A stretch of 64,000 bases of DNA from contig JADJYY010000019.1 of assembly GCA_016719465.1 (NCBI GenBank), positions 1 to 64,000 of the forward strand, in the 5' to 3' direction. Under the pieces are notes generated by a model, which worked only from the letters and a program-made list of their open reading frames with translations, had not been told where the DNA came from and searched no databases. Numbering within the stretch: the first letter of the stretch is position 1; each line of letters starts with the position of its first letter. Positions 8,343 through 16,358 of this stretch are shown here, one piece after another. Origin of the DNA: Hydrogenophilales bacterium (GTDB taxonomy: Bacteria; Pseudomonadota; Gammaproteobacteria; Burkholderiales; Thiobacillaceae). The translations under genes were made by a program, and so were the position numbers.

Positions 8343-10847
8343 TCAGCGGATTTGTTGCATTGCAACCCAAGCCTGCCCCAGGCTCAAGCCCCCGTCGTTG
8401 GGCGGCGCCTGATTGGCTGTCAGTACGGTCAAGCCCCGCTCTGTCAGCAGCCGGGTCAGGTTGCGGGAAAGAATGTGGTTGAGAAAACAGCCGCCGCCCA
8501 GGGCGACTGTGGTGAGACCTTCCCGGCGGGCGGCGCGTTCAGTCCAATCCGCCAGGGCCTGGGCCAGGGTGGCGTGGAACAAGGCGGCGCCGAAGGCGGC
8601 GTCGGGCTCGTCTGCCAGGCGGGCCAGCAAGGGCAGCAGATCGAGCCGGCCCGATTCATCGAGCGAGTATCCGTCGGCCAGAGGTTCCACCTCGCCGGCC
8701 CCTTCCGCCAAACCCTCCAACAGCATCGCCGCCTGCCCCTCGTAGGCCATGACCTCCCGCGCGCCCAGCAGGCCGGCGGCGGCGTCGAACCAGCGGCCCA
8801 GGCTGGTGGTGGGCGGGCAGTGGACGTCGTGCTCCAGCAGCACGTGCAGTTGCCGGGCCAGGGGCTGGCTGGGGAAACGGAGGGGAATTTCTTCCGTGCG
8901 TCTCAGCCTGAACAAGGCGGCGGCGGCCATGCGCCAGGGCTCCTTGGCAGCCTTGTCGCCGCCGGGCAGAGGCAGGGGTGAAAGATGGCCCAGGCGGGAG
9001 AATTCCGAACCTTCGACCCGCAACAACTCACCGCCCCAGGCGCTGCCATCGCTGCCCAGGCCCACGCCATCCAGGGCCAGGCCCAGGATGGGTTCGGTCA
9101 CCCCATGTTCCGCCACCACGGCGGCGATATGGGCATGGTGGTGCTGCACGGCGACGGCCGGCACGTTCCACCGGTCCGCCAGTTCCAGGGCGTGGCGGCT
9201 GCTGAAGAAATCCGGGTGCAGATCGTGGGCGACGGCCTCGGGCCGCACTTGCAGGATGTCCAGAAGGTGGTCCGTCACTTCCATCAACATGCCGCAGGTG
9301 GCCGGGTTGTCCAGGCCGCCGATGTGCTGGGAGACGAAGGCCTCGTCGCCCCGGGTCACGCAGATCGTGTTCTTGAGGTAACCGCCCAGGGCCAGCACCG
9401 AGGGGCCGGAGCGGGGCAGGCGGATGGAGCGGGGGGTGTAGCCGCGGGCGCGGCGGATGAACCCCACATTCCCTCCCCCCTCGCGGGGGAGGGTTAGGGT
9501 GGGGGGGGAAGCACCACTGACCATGGCAGCCCAATCACCCCCACCCCTGCCCTCCCCCATCAAGGGGGAGGGAGAAAAACGCACCACCGAATCGTCACAC
9601 CGTACCACGACATCCCGGTCATGCATCAGCACCCCATCGGCGATGCCGGCCAGGCGTTCCAGCGCCTCCTCGTTGCGGATCACCAGGGGCTCGCCGCCCG
9701 GGTTGGCGCTGGTCATCACCAGCACCAGGTTCTGCGCTCGATCCATCCAATCCGTGCCGGCGGGCTGTCCCACCGCCTCATGGAAGATCAGCCAATGCAG
9801 CGGCGTGTAGGGCAGCATGACGCCCAGCCAGGCCAGGCCGGGGGCAATGCCGGGCAAGGCCGCGTCGGCCCCCGGCTTCTTGCGCAGCAGGACGATGGGC
9901 CGTTCCGGGGATTGCAGCAGTTCGGCCTCGGCGGGGCTGATCTCCACCCAGTCGGCGATGGAAGCCAGGTTCGCCGCCATGACCGCGAAGGGTTTCTCCT
10001 CCCGGTTCTTGCGCTCACGCAGGGTGCGTACCGCCTCGGCGTTGCGCGCGTCGCAGGCCAGGTGGAAACCGCCCAGGCCCTTGATGGCGACGATCTGGCC
10101 GGCTTGCAGGCGATGGAGTGTGTCTGCGATGGGGTCGGATGGGTTCTGCTGGGCGTCGCTTAATCCCTCCTGTCCTCCCTTTACGAAAGGGAGGGACCCT
10201 TTGATAGCGTTAAGAGGTTCCCCCCCCTTTCTTAAAGCCCTCATCCGAGGATAAAGGGGGCTGGGGGGGATTTCGCCAAGCTCAACCATCTCCAACCCCG
10301 GCCCGCACACCGGACACGCCGTCGGCTCCGCATGAAAGCGCCGGTCGGCCGGGTTGCGGTATTCCCGCTCGCAGTCCGGGCACAGGGGAAACGCCGCCAT
10401 GCTGGTCTGGGCCCGGTCGTAGGGCAGGCCCCGGGTCAGGGTGTAGCGGGGGCCGCAGTGGGTGCAGTTGATGAAGGCGTAGCGCCAGCGCCGGTCGGCG
10501 GGGTCGAACATCTCCGCCAGGCAGTCCGGGCAGACGGCGGTGTCGGGGCCGATCAGGGTCGCGGCCTGCCCTGCCCCGCTTTCCGTGATGGTGAAATCGG
10601 CGTGTTCGCCCGTGGCCGGGCCGTCGCTCCAGGTCAGGTCGCGCACCTGGGCCAGGGGCGGGATTTCCTTGGGCAGGCGGCGGGTGAAGACTTCAATCTG
10701 CTCGGGTTCGCCCTCCACCAGGATTTCCACGCCGGCGGCGTCGTTGCGTACCCAGCCGGCGAGGTTCAGTTCCTGGGCGAGATGCCAGATGTAGGGACGG
10801 AAGCCGACGCCCTGGACGATGCCGGTAATGCGGAGGCGGCGCTGCAC
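8343..10847 (-). CDS. hypF: Carbamoyltransferase HypF with two repeat-derived in-frame inserts
   Basis: HypF makes carbamoyl-adenylate from carbamoyl phosphate and loads it on HypE. Order: acylphosphatase domain (GIVQGVGFRPYIW, 8-20), zinc-finger pairs (CPDCLAEMF, CTHCGPRYT, CPDCEREY, CPVCGP), YrdC-like domain (IKGLGGFHLACDARN) and Kae1-like domain (HHHAHIAAVVAEHG). It has 834 residues against about 750 usual. The excess is two inserts: about 43 residues after MVELG encoded by repeat copy 7 (10162-10273), and about 37 residues after CDDSVVRF encoded by a second repeat family (about 9470-9580). Both preserve frame. The start is GTG 10847, with a repeat directly upstream and no convincing ribosome site. 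Confidence 0.93.
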   Translation of the reverse strand: MQRRLRITGIVQGVGFRPYIWHLAQELNLAGWVRNDAAGVEILVEGEPEQIEVFTRRLPKEIPPLAQVRDLTWSDGPATGEHADFTITESGAGQAATLIGPDTAVCPDCLAEMFDPADRRWRYAFINCTHCGPRYTLTRGLPYDRAQTSMAAFPLCPDCEREYRNPADRRFHAEPTACPVCGPGLEMVELGEIPPSPLYPRMRALRKGGEPLNAIKGSLPFVKGGQEGLSDAQQNPSDPIADTLHRLQAGQIVAIKGLGGFHLACDARNAEAVRTLRERKNREEKPFAVMAANLASIADWVEISPAEAELLQSPERPIVLLRKKPGADAALPGIAPGLAWLGVMLPYTPLHWLIFHEAVGQPAGTDWMDRAQNLVLVMTSANPGGEPLVIRNEEALERLAGIADGVLMHDRDVVVRCDDSVVRFSPSPLMGEGRGGGDWAAMVSGASPPTLTLPREGGGNVGFIRRARGYTPRSIRLPRSGPSVLALGGYLKNTICVTRGDEAFVSQHIGGLDNPATCGMLMEVTDHLLDILQVRPEAVAHDLHPDFFSSRHALELADRWNVPAVAVQHHHAHIAAVVAEHGVTEPILGLALDGVGLGSDGSAWGGELLRVEGSEFSRLGHLSPLPLPGGDKAAKEPWRMAAAALFRLRRTEEIPLRFPSQPLARQLHVLLEHDVHCPPTTSLGRWFDAAAGLLGAREVMAYEGQAAMLLEGLAEGAGEVEPLADGYSLDESGRLDLLPLLARLADEPDAAFGAALFHATLAQALADWTERAARREGLTTVALGGGCFLNHILSRNLTRLLTERGLTVLTANQAPPNDGGLSLGQAWVAMQQIR
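9470..9580. repeat. Second-family G/C hairpin pair read in frame inside hypF
   Basis: Two hairpins, TCCCCCCTCGCGGGGGAGGG near 9474-9494 and CCCTCCCCCATCAAGGGGGAGGG near 9548-9570, with about 50 bp between. On the minus strand they translate as SPSPLMGEGRGGG and SPPTLTLPREGGG, peptide patterns commonly produced by this kind of dispersed repeat. Canonical HypF has no residues here. Confidence 0.75.
10162..10273. repeat. Paired-hairpin repeat, copy 7, inside hypF coding sequence
   Basis: Left arm AATCCCTCCTGTCCTCCC...GGGAGGGACCC; right arm with the nested palindrome (AGCCCTCATCCGAGGAT, about 10237-10253) ending GGGGCTGGGGGGGATTT. On the minus strand it reads without stops as PSPLYPRMRALRKGG and SLPFVKGGQEGL, lengthening HypF between its zinc-finger and YrdC parts. 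Confidence 0.85.
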
Positions 10848-11370
10848 CCCGTAGCCTGGATGGAGCGCAGCGGAATCCGGGGATTTGGACTCCGCAGTTT
10901 CCCGGATTACGAAAATGGCAGATCCGGGCTTACTCGACTTGCATCACGGAAAAACGTGATATACCAATACCGCCATCAGAGGCGAAGAAAGTAGCAGAAT
11001 GGAAGGAAAGTGGTTCTTTTCAGACAACCATTCAGTGCATCACCGCATTTGAAGCTGGACCGACGCCGTCCCCGCAAATCTCCAGTGGGAGGCCATCCCG
11101 CTTGGTAGGAAGCCTGCCATCAACCGAAAAATTCTCGGCTACCACATCGGTCAACAGACAATCAAGCAGCACCATTTTCAAACGTTCATCTTCGGCAAGC
11201 GGACCAATGCTCATGGTCTGCTTGTTCAAGCCCGCATAAAGGCGGAGGCGAATCCTTATGAAATGCGCCTGGGCCTTTCAACCTTGGTTTAAAGCCGCGT
11301 GGCCATCGCGAGCTTTCCGATTGACCTTGGATTGATTCACCAAGCGGGGTGATTTCCATTCGAACCTGCA
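10848..11370. other. 523-bp insertion between hypB and hypF: repeat plus unrecognised sequence
   Basis: hypB and hypF are normally adjacent. The left end is a dispersed repeat (GTAGCCTGGATGGAGCGCAG, 10851-10870, matched by an inverted partner CCCGGATTACG near 10901-10911). Next is a small inverted repeat ATCACG-gaaaaa-CGTGAT (10943-10960), then lower-GC sequence. A minus-strand frame of about 82 codons is open from about 11277 to a stop at 11032-11034, passing LNKQTMSIGPLAEDERLK. It lacks an upstream ATG and I do not recognise it; it may be a gene fragment. The rest shows no gene I can support. Confidence 0.5.
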
Positions 11371-12510
11371 TTAACCCTTCGCAGCCAATGCCGCTTCCAA
11401 CTCCGCGATCCGCTTCTTCAGCAAATCCACATTCGCCTCCCGCGACCCCTTGGCCTGGGCCAACCCCGCCAGCAGCCACCCCAGCCACTCCCCCATCCCT
11501 GCCCCGCTGGTGGCCGAAACCTGCAAGACTTCCAGCTTGGGGTTCACCCGCCGGGCGAATTCCACGCACTTGGCCACGTCGAAAGTCAGGTAGGGCAGCA
11601 GGTCCACCTTGTTGAGGATCATCAGGTCGGCGGCGTTGAACATGTCCGGGTATTTCAGGGGTTTGTCCTCGCCTTCGGTGACCGAGAGGATGACCACCTT
11701 GTGGGCTTCGCCCAGGTCGAAGGCGGCGGGGCAGACCAGGTTGCCGACGTTTTCGATCATGAGCAGGCTGTCGTCGGGCAGGGCCAGGCGCTCCAGGGCA
11801 TGGCCGACCATGTGGGCGTCCAGGTGGCAGCCCTTGCCGGTGTTGACCTGGATGGCCGGTGCGCCTGTTGCACGGATGCGGTCGGCGTCGTTGCTGGTCT
11901 GCTGGTCACCTTCGACAACAGCCACCTTGGCCTTGTCCTTGAGCAGTTCGATGGTCTTCACGAGCAGCGTGGTCTTGCCGGAGCCGGGGCTGGAGACCAG
12001 GTTGACGGCGAAGATGCCGTGCTCGGCGAAGTGCTTGCGGTTGCCGTCGGCGTAGCGGTTGTTCTTGCCCAGGATGTCCTGCTCGATCCTGACCATGCGC
12101 TCCTGGGTCAGGCCCGGCGCGTGGGCGTGGGCGGGGCCGAGGCCGTAGTGGAGATCGCCTTTTCCAGCACTGCCCTTGTGCTCGTGGTAGTGCATCTGGC
12201 CCCCTTCGCCGTGCAGTTCCGAATCGGCGTGGCTGTGGTCGTGGCCGGCGCCGGCGTCGTGGAGATGGTCGTGCCCGTGATCGTGGCCGGTGTGGCTGTG
12301 CTCGTGGCTGTGGACGTGGGGATGGACGTGGCCGTGCTCGTGGGGATGGCTGTGGCTGGTGCCGTCCGGATGGGTGTGCTCATGGCCGTGGACGTGGCCA
12401 TGGTCGTGATCGTGTTCGTGGGTGTGGGGGTGGCTGTGATCGTGCTCATGTTCGTGCTCATGGCCTTCGATCTTGGTTTCACCCTGGCCGCAGCCGCAGA
12501 CGGTACACAT
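11371..12510 (-). CDS. hypB: Nickel-inserting GTPase HypB with very long histidine-rich region
   Basis: 379 residues. Start ATG 12510 gives MCTVCGCGQGE, the HypB N-terminal metal site, with CAGGAG eight bases upstream. Residues about 15-135 hold roughly 40 histidines in HEHEH/HSHPH patterns, a nickel-storage region far longer than in E. coli HypB. The GTPase domain follows: P-loop SSPGSGKTT, metal/switch motifs EGDQQTSNDADRIR and GCHLDAHMV, ENVGNLVCPA, and NKVDLLPY for guanine. HypB with HypA inserts nickel into the large subunit. Downstream of hypA with a 102-bp repeat-bearing gap. Confidence 0.97.
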   Translation of the reverse strand: MCTVCGCGQGETKIEGHEHEHEHDHSHPHTHEHDHDHGHVHGHEHTHPDGTSHSHPHEHGHVHPHVHSHEHSHTGHDHGHDHLHDAGAGHDHSHADSELHGEGGQMHYHEHKGSAGKGDLHYGLGPAHAHAPGLTQERMVRIEQDILGKNNRYADGNRKHFAEHGIFAVNLVSSPGSGKTTLLVKTIELLKDKAKVAVVEGDQQTSNDADRIRATGAPAIQVNTGKGCHLDAHMVGHALERLALPDDSLLMIENVGNLVCPAAFDLGEAHKVVILSVTEGEDKPLKYPDMFNAADLMILNKVDLLPYLTFDVAKCVEFARRVNPKLEVLQVSATSGAGMGEWLGWLLAGLAQAKGSREANVDLLKKRIAELEAALAAKG

Positions 12511-12537
12511 AGACAGACTCCTGAAAAATGATGCTCC

Positions 12538-12605
12538 GTCACCCCGGCTCAGGCCGGGGTCCAGGCCCAACCCGCTCTGGATTCCGGCCTGCCCCGGAAT
12601 GACGG
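12538..12605. repeat. Dispersed REP-type repeat in hypA/hypB gap
   Basis: Two hairpin-forming parts, CCCCGGCTCAGGCCGGGG and ATTCCGGCCTGCCCCGGAAT, separated by about 20 bp and bounded by GTCA and TGAC. This layout is typical of a widespread proteobacterial intergenic repeat and is unrelated in sequence to the paired-hairpin family elsewhere in the operon. Confidence 0.75.
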
Positions 12606-12612
12606 CATTAAG

Positions 12613-12954
12613 TTATTCCACCAGCAAATCCTTGACCCGCATTTCCGTGCCGCCGGTGGCCTGCACCTGGTAACCGCCGCATTTCGGGCAGGCGTCGTAG
12701 AGGGCCGTGATCTCCACGGTCTCGCCGCAGGCCAGGCACCAGCCCTGGCCGGGCAGGCGTTCCAGCTCGACGCGGGCGCCGTCGGCGACGCCGCCTTTCA
12801 GCACCACGTCCAGGCAGAAGCTCAGGGCTTCCACTTCGACGCCGGACAGGGCGCCGATTTCCAGGCGCACTTCGGTGACCCGCTTGAAGCCTTGATTGGC
12901 GGCGGTGTCCTCGACGATCTGGAGGATGCCTTCGGCAAGGGACATTTCATGCAT
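12613..12954 (-). CDS. hypA: Nickel chaperone HypA
   Basis: 113 residues, normal length. MHEMSLAEGILQ supplies the N-terminal nickel site (Met1, His2, Glu3). CLACGE and CPKCGG form the structural zinc site. HypA passes nickel to HypB and the hydrogenase large subunit. It starts 6 bp after the end of hoxV, so it is in the same transcript, with GGAG upstream of the ATG. Confidence 0.96.
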   Translation of the reverse strand: MHEMSLAEGILQIVEDTAANQGFKRVTEVRLEIGALSGVEVEALSFCLDVVLKGGVADGARVELERLPGQGWCLACGETVEITALYDACPKCGGYQVQATGGTEMRVKDLLVE

Positions 12955-12960
12955 TGATGA

Positions 12961-14082
12961 TCATTGCTCCAACAACTCAACTCCATAGGCCACGCAGGGG
13001 TCCAGGGACTGGGACACCAGCCTGGCCGCCGACTCCAGGCCGGCACCGGCACCCAGGCCGGACAGGGCCTGGGCCAGGGGGCCGGCGGGGTGAAAATTCC
13101 ATTCCGTGGGCGCGACGATGCGGTACTCCGCGATCTTGCCGTCCTTCAGCCGCGCCACGTGAAGCAACAGGCCGCGGGAGGTTTCCACGCCGGCCATGCC
13201 GGCATTTTCCTCCAAGGGCCAGGCGCGGACCACCTCCCGGACCACCCCTGAGCGGCCGGCCGAGTCCGGCTCGGCGCGCAGGCGTTGCGGCAGCTCGGCC
13301 AGTTCCAGCAGGCGCGCCAGCAGCCGGGCGCCGGCGCCGCGACCGCGCCGGGCGATCCAGGCGGCCAGCATGGGGTGATCCGCCATGCGGGCCAGGGCGC
13401 CGGTTTCGGCGGGGGCGCCATGCCACAGGGGCGCGGCGCAGAAGGCGGGGTCGGCCAGGGCGCGCCGGGCCAGATCGGCGGCCGGGCCCGCGTCCAGTTT
13501 GGCGAGGGGCGGCAGCAGCGCACAACGGCTGACGCCCGGGTCCGGCCCGTCGCCCATGTCGGCGAACAGTTTCGCCACCAGGCTGCGGCCATCCCGGCGC
13601 CAGATGTCGAAGCCGGCCAGGTCCCGGGCCAGCCATTGGCCGGGCGACTCGCCCAGCAGGACGGCGCCCAGCAGGTTTTCCAGGACGTCGGCGAAAGCAA
13701 GCGGGTCTTCGGCCTTCTGGCGCAGGAGCAGCAGGCTGGGCATATCCGCTCCGCGCCCGGACTGTTCCGGCCAGTTGAGCAGCAGGCGCCAGGCGTGTTC
13801 CTGGGCCAGTTCCACCAGCACGCCGCGTTCGCGCCACCGCTGGGCATCGCGGCCGGGAATCAGGCCCCGCGCGGCTTCGCAGGCGGCCTGGGCGGCGACC
13901 TTCTGGGCCTTGCCGCACAGGCTGAAGATCAGGCCGGCCAGGTCGGCGGCCTCTTCCGGCCCGCGTCCGGCCATGAGTTTCTGGGCGAGCTGGGGTCGGG
14001 AGGAACGAATCTCCACGTCGGTCACGGCATCCCCATGCCGGGTCAGACGGATGTCGATGCGGCCTTCCAGGCTGGAACTCAA
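12961..14082 (-). CDS. hoxV: Hydrogenase maturation protein HoxV/HupK
   Basis: 373 residues. HupK/HoxV proteins resemble a degenerate hydrogenase large subunit that has lost most NiFe ligands and act as a scaffold for the Fe(CN)2CO unit on the way to HoxG. The C-terminal PTEWNFHPAGPLAQAL and QSLDPCVAYGVEL echo the large-subunit region holding the last cysteine ligands; one Cys remains (DPCVAYG). FSLCGKAQKVAAQAA corresponds to the L1 region. The start overlaps the hoxT stop by 4 bp (ATGA), indicating coupled translation. Upstream of hypA as in R. eutropha and rhizobia. Confidence 0.9.
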   Translation of the reverse strand: MSSSLEGRIDIRLTRHGDAVTDVEIRSSRPQLAQKLMAGRGPEEAADLAGLIFSLCGKAQKVAAQAACEAARGLIPGRDAQRWRERGVLVELAQEHAWRLLLNWPEQSGRGADMPSLLLLRQKAEDPLAFADVLENLLGAVLLGESPGQWLARDLAGFDIWRRDGRSLVAKLFADMGDGPDPGVSRCALLPPLAKLDAGPAADLARRALADPAFCAAPLWHGAPAETGALARMADHPMLAAWIARRGRGAGARLLARLLELAELPQRLRAEPDSAGRSGVVREVVRAWPLEENAGMAGVETSRGLLLHVARLKDGKIAEYRIVAPTEWNFHPAGPLAQALSGLGAGAGLESAARLVSQSLDPCVAYGVELLEQ

Positions 14083-14648
14083 GACTTATCCCCGGGACGC
14101 AGGAAGGCGCCGAAGAAGCCGCGCCGGCTGACGGGTTGATCCAGCTTGGCGGTGAGCCCCACCGGTGGGGGAGCGGGAGGGGAAGCGGCCGGCGCCGCTG
14201 CCGGCTCGGCGGGCGTGAACATTTCCGCCAGGGCCGCCGCCGCCACTTCCCGGGCGCGGTCCATGTCCGGGAACTCGAACATGGGCGAGAACAGGGAGCT
14301 GGTCAGATAGGCGCCCAGTTCGTCTTCGTGGGCGGTGAGGAATTCGTAGCTGCCCGAGGGCAGTTCCACGTCCCGCTTGCTGCCGCTGGACTCGGGTTCC
14401 CAGACGGAGGCCGGGCCGGGCAGGCAGATCAGGCTCATGAACCAGGGCGTGACGAGGACGCCGACCCAGTCGTCGCGCCAGGGCCGGAAACCCACGGCTT
14501 CCACGTCCAGGGCCGGATTGAGGATGGAAACACCGGCCATGCGCGTGGCGGCGATATGGCGAAAGACCGCCTCAAGGGCGGCGGCCGGGTTCTCTCCCCT
14601 TTCATAAAGGGGGGCTGGGGGGGATTTGACGACGGTGGTCATAGCCAT
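14079..14648 (-). CDS. hoxT: Hydrogenase maturation chaperone HoxT/HupJ (HybE-like) with repeat-encoded N-terminus
   Basis: 189 residues of the HybE/HupJ family: NPAAALEAVFRHIAATRM, SILNPALDVEAVGFRPW, GVLVTPWFMSLICLPG and the SYEFLTAHEDELGAY region are conserved. The C-terminal third is Ala/Pro-rich and ends VSRRGFFGAFLRPG, which is usual for HoxT/HupJ. The first about 19 residues include KSPPAPLYERGE, which is the translation of a paired-hairpin repeat arm (14592-14627), so the natural start was lost or moved and the present ATG at 14648 (or 14642) lies beyond the repeat. Family role: protects or guides the hydrogenase precursor before export, together with HoxO and HoxQ. Confidence 0.88.
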   Translation of the reverse strand: MAMTTVVKSPPAPLYERGENPAAALEAVFRHIAATRMAGVSILNPALDVEAVGFRPWRDDWVGVLVTPWFMSLICLPGPASVWEPESSGSKRDVELPSGSYEFLTAHEDELGAYLTSSLFSPMFEFPDMDRAREVAAAALAEMFTPAEPAAAPAASPPAPPPVGLTAKLDQPVSRRGFFGAFLRPGDKS

Positions 14649-14712
14649 GCCATGCGGAAATCCCCCCTCCCCCCTTTATCCCCGCACGGGGGCTTTAGGA
14701 AAGGGGGGAAAA
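14592..14712. repeat. Two separate paired-hairpin repeat arms around the hoxT start
   Basis: A right arm (TCTCCCCTTTCATAAAGGGG...GGGGGGGATTT, 14592-14627) lies inside the start of hoxT. A left arm with the nested palindrome (AAATCCCCCCTCCCCCC, then ATCCCCGCACGGGGGCT, 14660-14712) lies just upstream. The order is reversed relative to full copies and about 32 bp separate them, as if an internal part between two tandem copies remained after deletion. Confidence 0.75.
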
Positions 14713-14726
14713 AGACGGGTCGCGCG

Positions 14727-14942
14727 CTAATCATCCAGCACCATGAATTGTTCCCGGGCGCCGTCGCAGTTGGGGCAGCGCCAATGGGGTGGCAGGTCCG
14801 CGAAGGGCGTGCCGGGGGGAACCTGCCAGACCGGATCGCCGACCGCCGGGTCGTAGACGTGCCAGCAGATCTTGCATTCCAGCCGGGCGTCCGGCGGCAA
14901 GCGGCTGGCGTCGCCCAGGAAGGAGCCTTCGAAGGTGGTCAT
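14727..14942 (-). CDS. hoxR: Hydrogenase-associated rubredoxin HoxR/HupI
   Basis: 71 residues. CKICWHVYDP and HWRCPNCDG provide the two CxxC pairs that bind one iron, with the usual rubredoxin core between (GDPVWQVPPGTPFADLP). Hydrogenase-linked rubredoxins are needed for hydrogenase function in air, possibly protecting or maturing the FeS small subunit. The start ATG 14942 (MTTFEGSFLG) is used; the frame runs further upstream only through repeat sequence. Confidence 0.95.
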   Translation of the reverse strand: MTTFEGSFLGDASRLPPDARLECKICWHVYDPAVGDPVWQVPPGTPFADLPPHWRCPNCDGAREQFMVLDD

Positions 14943-15002
14943 GGCGGGAATCACTGAACCTGTTTGCACTGCAACATAATGGCCCTCGACACCCGGTTTT
15001 GT

Positions 15003-15042
15003 CTCCCCCTTTGTGAGTGGGGGAACAGACGGGGGGAACTCC
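15003..15042. repeat. Degenerate paired-hairpin arm between hoxQ and hoxR
   Basis: CTCCCCCTTTGTGAGTGGGG followed by GAACAGACGGGGGG resembles one arm of the family but lacks the AAATCC/GGATTT end. It is probably an old, decayed copy. Confidence 0.55.
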
Positions 15043-15046
15043 GGTA

Positions 15047-15898
15047 TCAGCCTATCCACTCCAGGACTTCGGTCAGCCGTTCGGCGCTGTCTTCCAGGTC
15101 CTCGGCGGCGGCCCGGGCCACCTCGGGCACATCGGTGACCTCCAGGGTGTTGAGGATGAGGGCATCCTGGGAGTTGAAGAACTGCACCCACCAGACCCGA
15201 TTGATGCCGGTGGCGGTGATGCGGCAGTTGCCGTAGCCCCGGGACAGCAGGGTGACCCGGCCCCGGCCCAGGCACTGGTCCAGCCAGGCGGCATCCTCGG
15301 GACTGAAGGGCAGCAGGGACAGGTTGATGACGTGGGTGGCGGCGCTGGGGCGGGCGACCTGCTCGGCGATCTCCGCCACCAGGGCCGGCGCGTTGACCAC
15401 GCCGGGGGCAAGCTCAACCCGCAAGGGGGCCGCCAATCCGTCCTGGCCGGCCAGGCGTACGGCGGCAGGCACATCGCCCACCTCCACCCGGTCGGCGAAG
15501 GCGTGGCCTTCCAGGTCCCGGCCGCGTAGGCGCCAGACGCCGGCGAACACGCTTTCCTGGATAAACAGGGTGCCGGATTCCCCGGTCACCTGGGCGCCCA
15601 CCTCCCCTTCGCCAAGGACCTGGTCGATCAGGGTGCGGTCGGCTTCGCTCAAACCGCTCATGTCCAGGCTCACCATGCCCTGACCGGCGCGCCAGTTCTT
15701 CACCGCGTCGAGCAGGCGCCCCAGCCAGACGCGGACATCGGTGCGCTCGCGCACGTCTTCCGGCTCCGGCAGGATCGGCGGCCGGTAGGTGCGCATGTCG
15801 TGGGGCATGGGCAGGTAGTCCAGGGTTTCGTCTTCCTGCTGGGAGCCGGGACCACGGGTTTCTCCAAATGCAACAACCGGGATGGGGAAAGCATGCAT
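15047..15898 (-). CDS. hoxQ: Hydrogenase maturation protein HoxQ/HupH
   Basis: 283 residues of the HupH/HoxQ family. The C-terminal half is most conserved: VINLSLLPFSPEDAAWL, LLSRGYGNCRITATG, and RVWWVQFFNSQDALILNT followed by EVTDVP. In R. eutropha HoxQ works with HoxO as a chaperone on the hydrogenase small subunit, holding it back from Tat export until the large subunit is ready. It begins 10 bp after the end of hoxO, in the same transcript. Cytoplasmic, no signal peptide. Confidence 0.93.
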   Translation of the reverse strand: MHAFPIPVVAFGETRGPGSQQEDETLDYLPMPHDMRTYRPPILPEPEDVRERTDVRVWLGRLLDAVKNWRAGQGMVSLDMSGLSEADRTLIDQVLGEGEVGAQVTGESGTLFIQESVFAGVWRLRGRDLEGHAFADRVEVGDVPAAVRLAGQDGLAAPLRVELAPGVVNAPALVAEIAEQVARPSAATHVINLSLLPFSPEDAAWLDQCLGRGRVTLLSRGYGNCRITATGINRVWWVQFFNSQDALILNTLEVTDVPEVARAAAEDLEDSAERLTEVLEWIG

Positions 15899-15908
15899 GG
15901 CGTGATCC

Positions 15909-16358
15909 TCAGTGGCAGGTGTGAGAGGCGGAGGCGGAACTGACCGGGATGCCGATGGAGGGCGGCCGGTGCGCGGGAGCGGCCAGCAATTCGTTGATGC
16001 GGCCCAGGTAGACGGACCAGTCCTGGATGCCGGAAATCACACCCACGTAAGCGCCGCCGCGCAGAAACACCAGGGTGGGCCAGCGGTTGAAGCCGTAGCG
16101 GGCCTGCATGGCGGGTTCCAGCTCGCTTGCGGCGATACCCGCCCGGAAGCGTCCGGGAAAGGCGCGCAGGATTTCCGGCAGCACCACGGCCACGTCCAGG
16201 CATTCCGGGTACTGGACCGGGTCGCCGGCGCAGAACAGGACGGCATCGCCGGGCGCGGCGTTCCAGGTTTCCAGGTTGCCGGCATCGAGCTGGGGATAGC
16301 CGAATTCATCAATGAGTCGGGCGATCAGGGGATGGATGGGGGGCTGGTGCGGGGTCAT
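15909..16358 (-). CDS. hoxO: Hydrogenase small-subunit chaperone HoxO/HupG
   Basis: 149 residues, thioredoxin-like fold of the HyaE/HupG family without a CxxC. FGYPQLDAGNLETW, AVLFCAGDPVQYPECLDVAV and RWPTLVFLRGGAYVGVISGI are recognisable. The start ATG 16358 overlaps the hoxL stop at 16355-16357 (ATGA), so translation is coupled. The family binds the Tat signal of the hydrogenase small subunit and works with HoxQ. The C-terminal tail ends SSASASHTCH; no function is assigned to it. Confidence 0.9.
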   Translation of the reverse strand: MTPHQPPIHPLIARLIDEFGYPQLDAGNLETWNAAPGDAVLFCAGDPVQYPECLDVAVVLPEILRAFPGRFRAGIAASELEPAMQARYGFNRWPTLVFLRGGAYVGVISGIQDWSVYLGRINELLAAPAHRPPSIGIPVSSASASHTCH

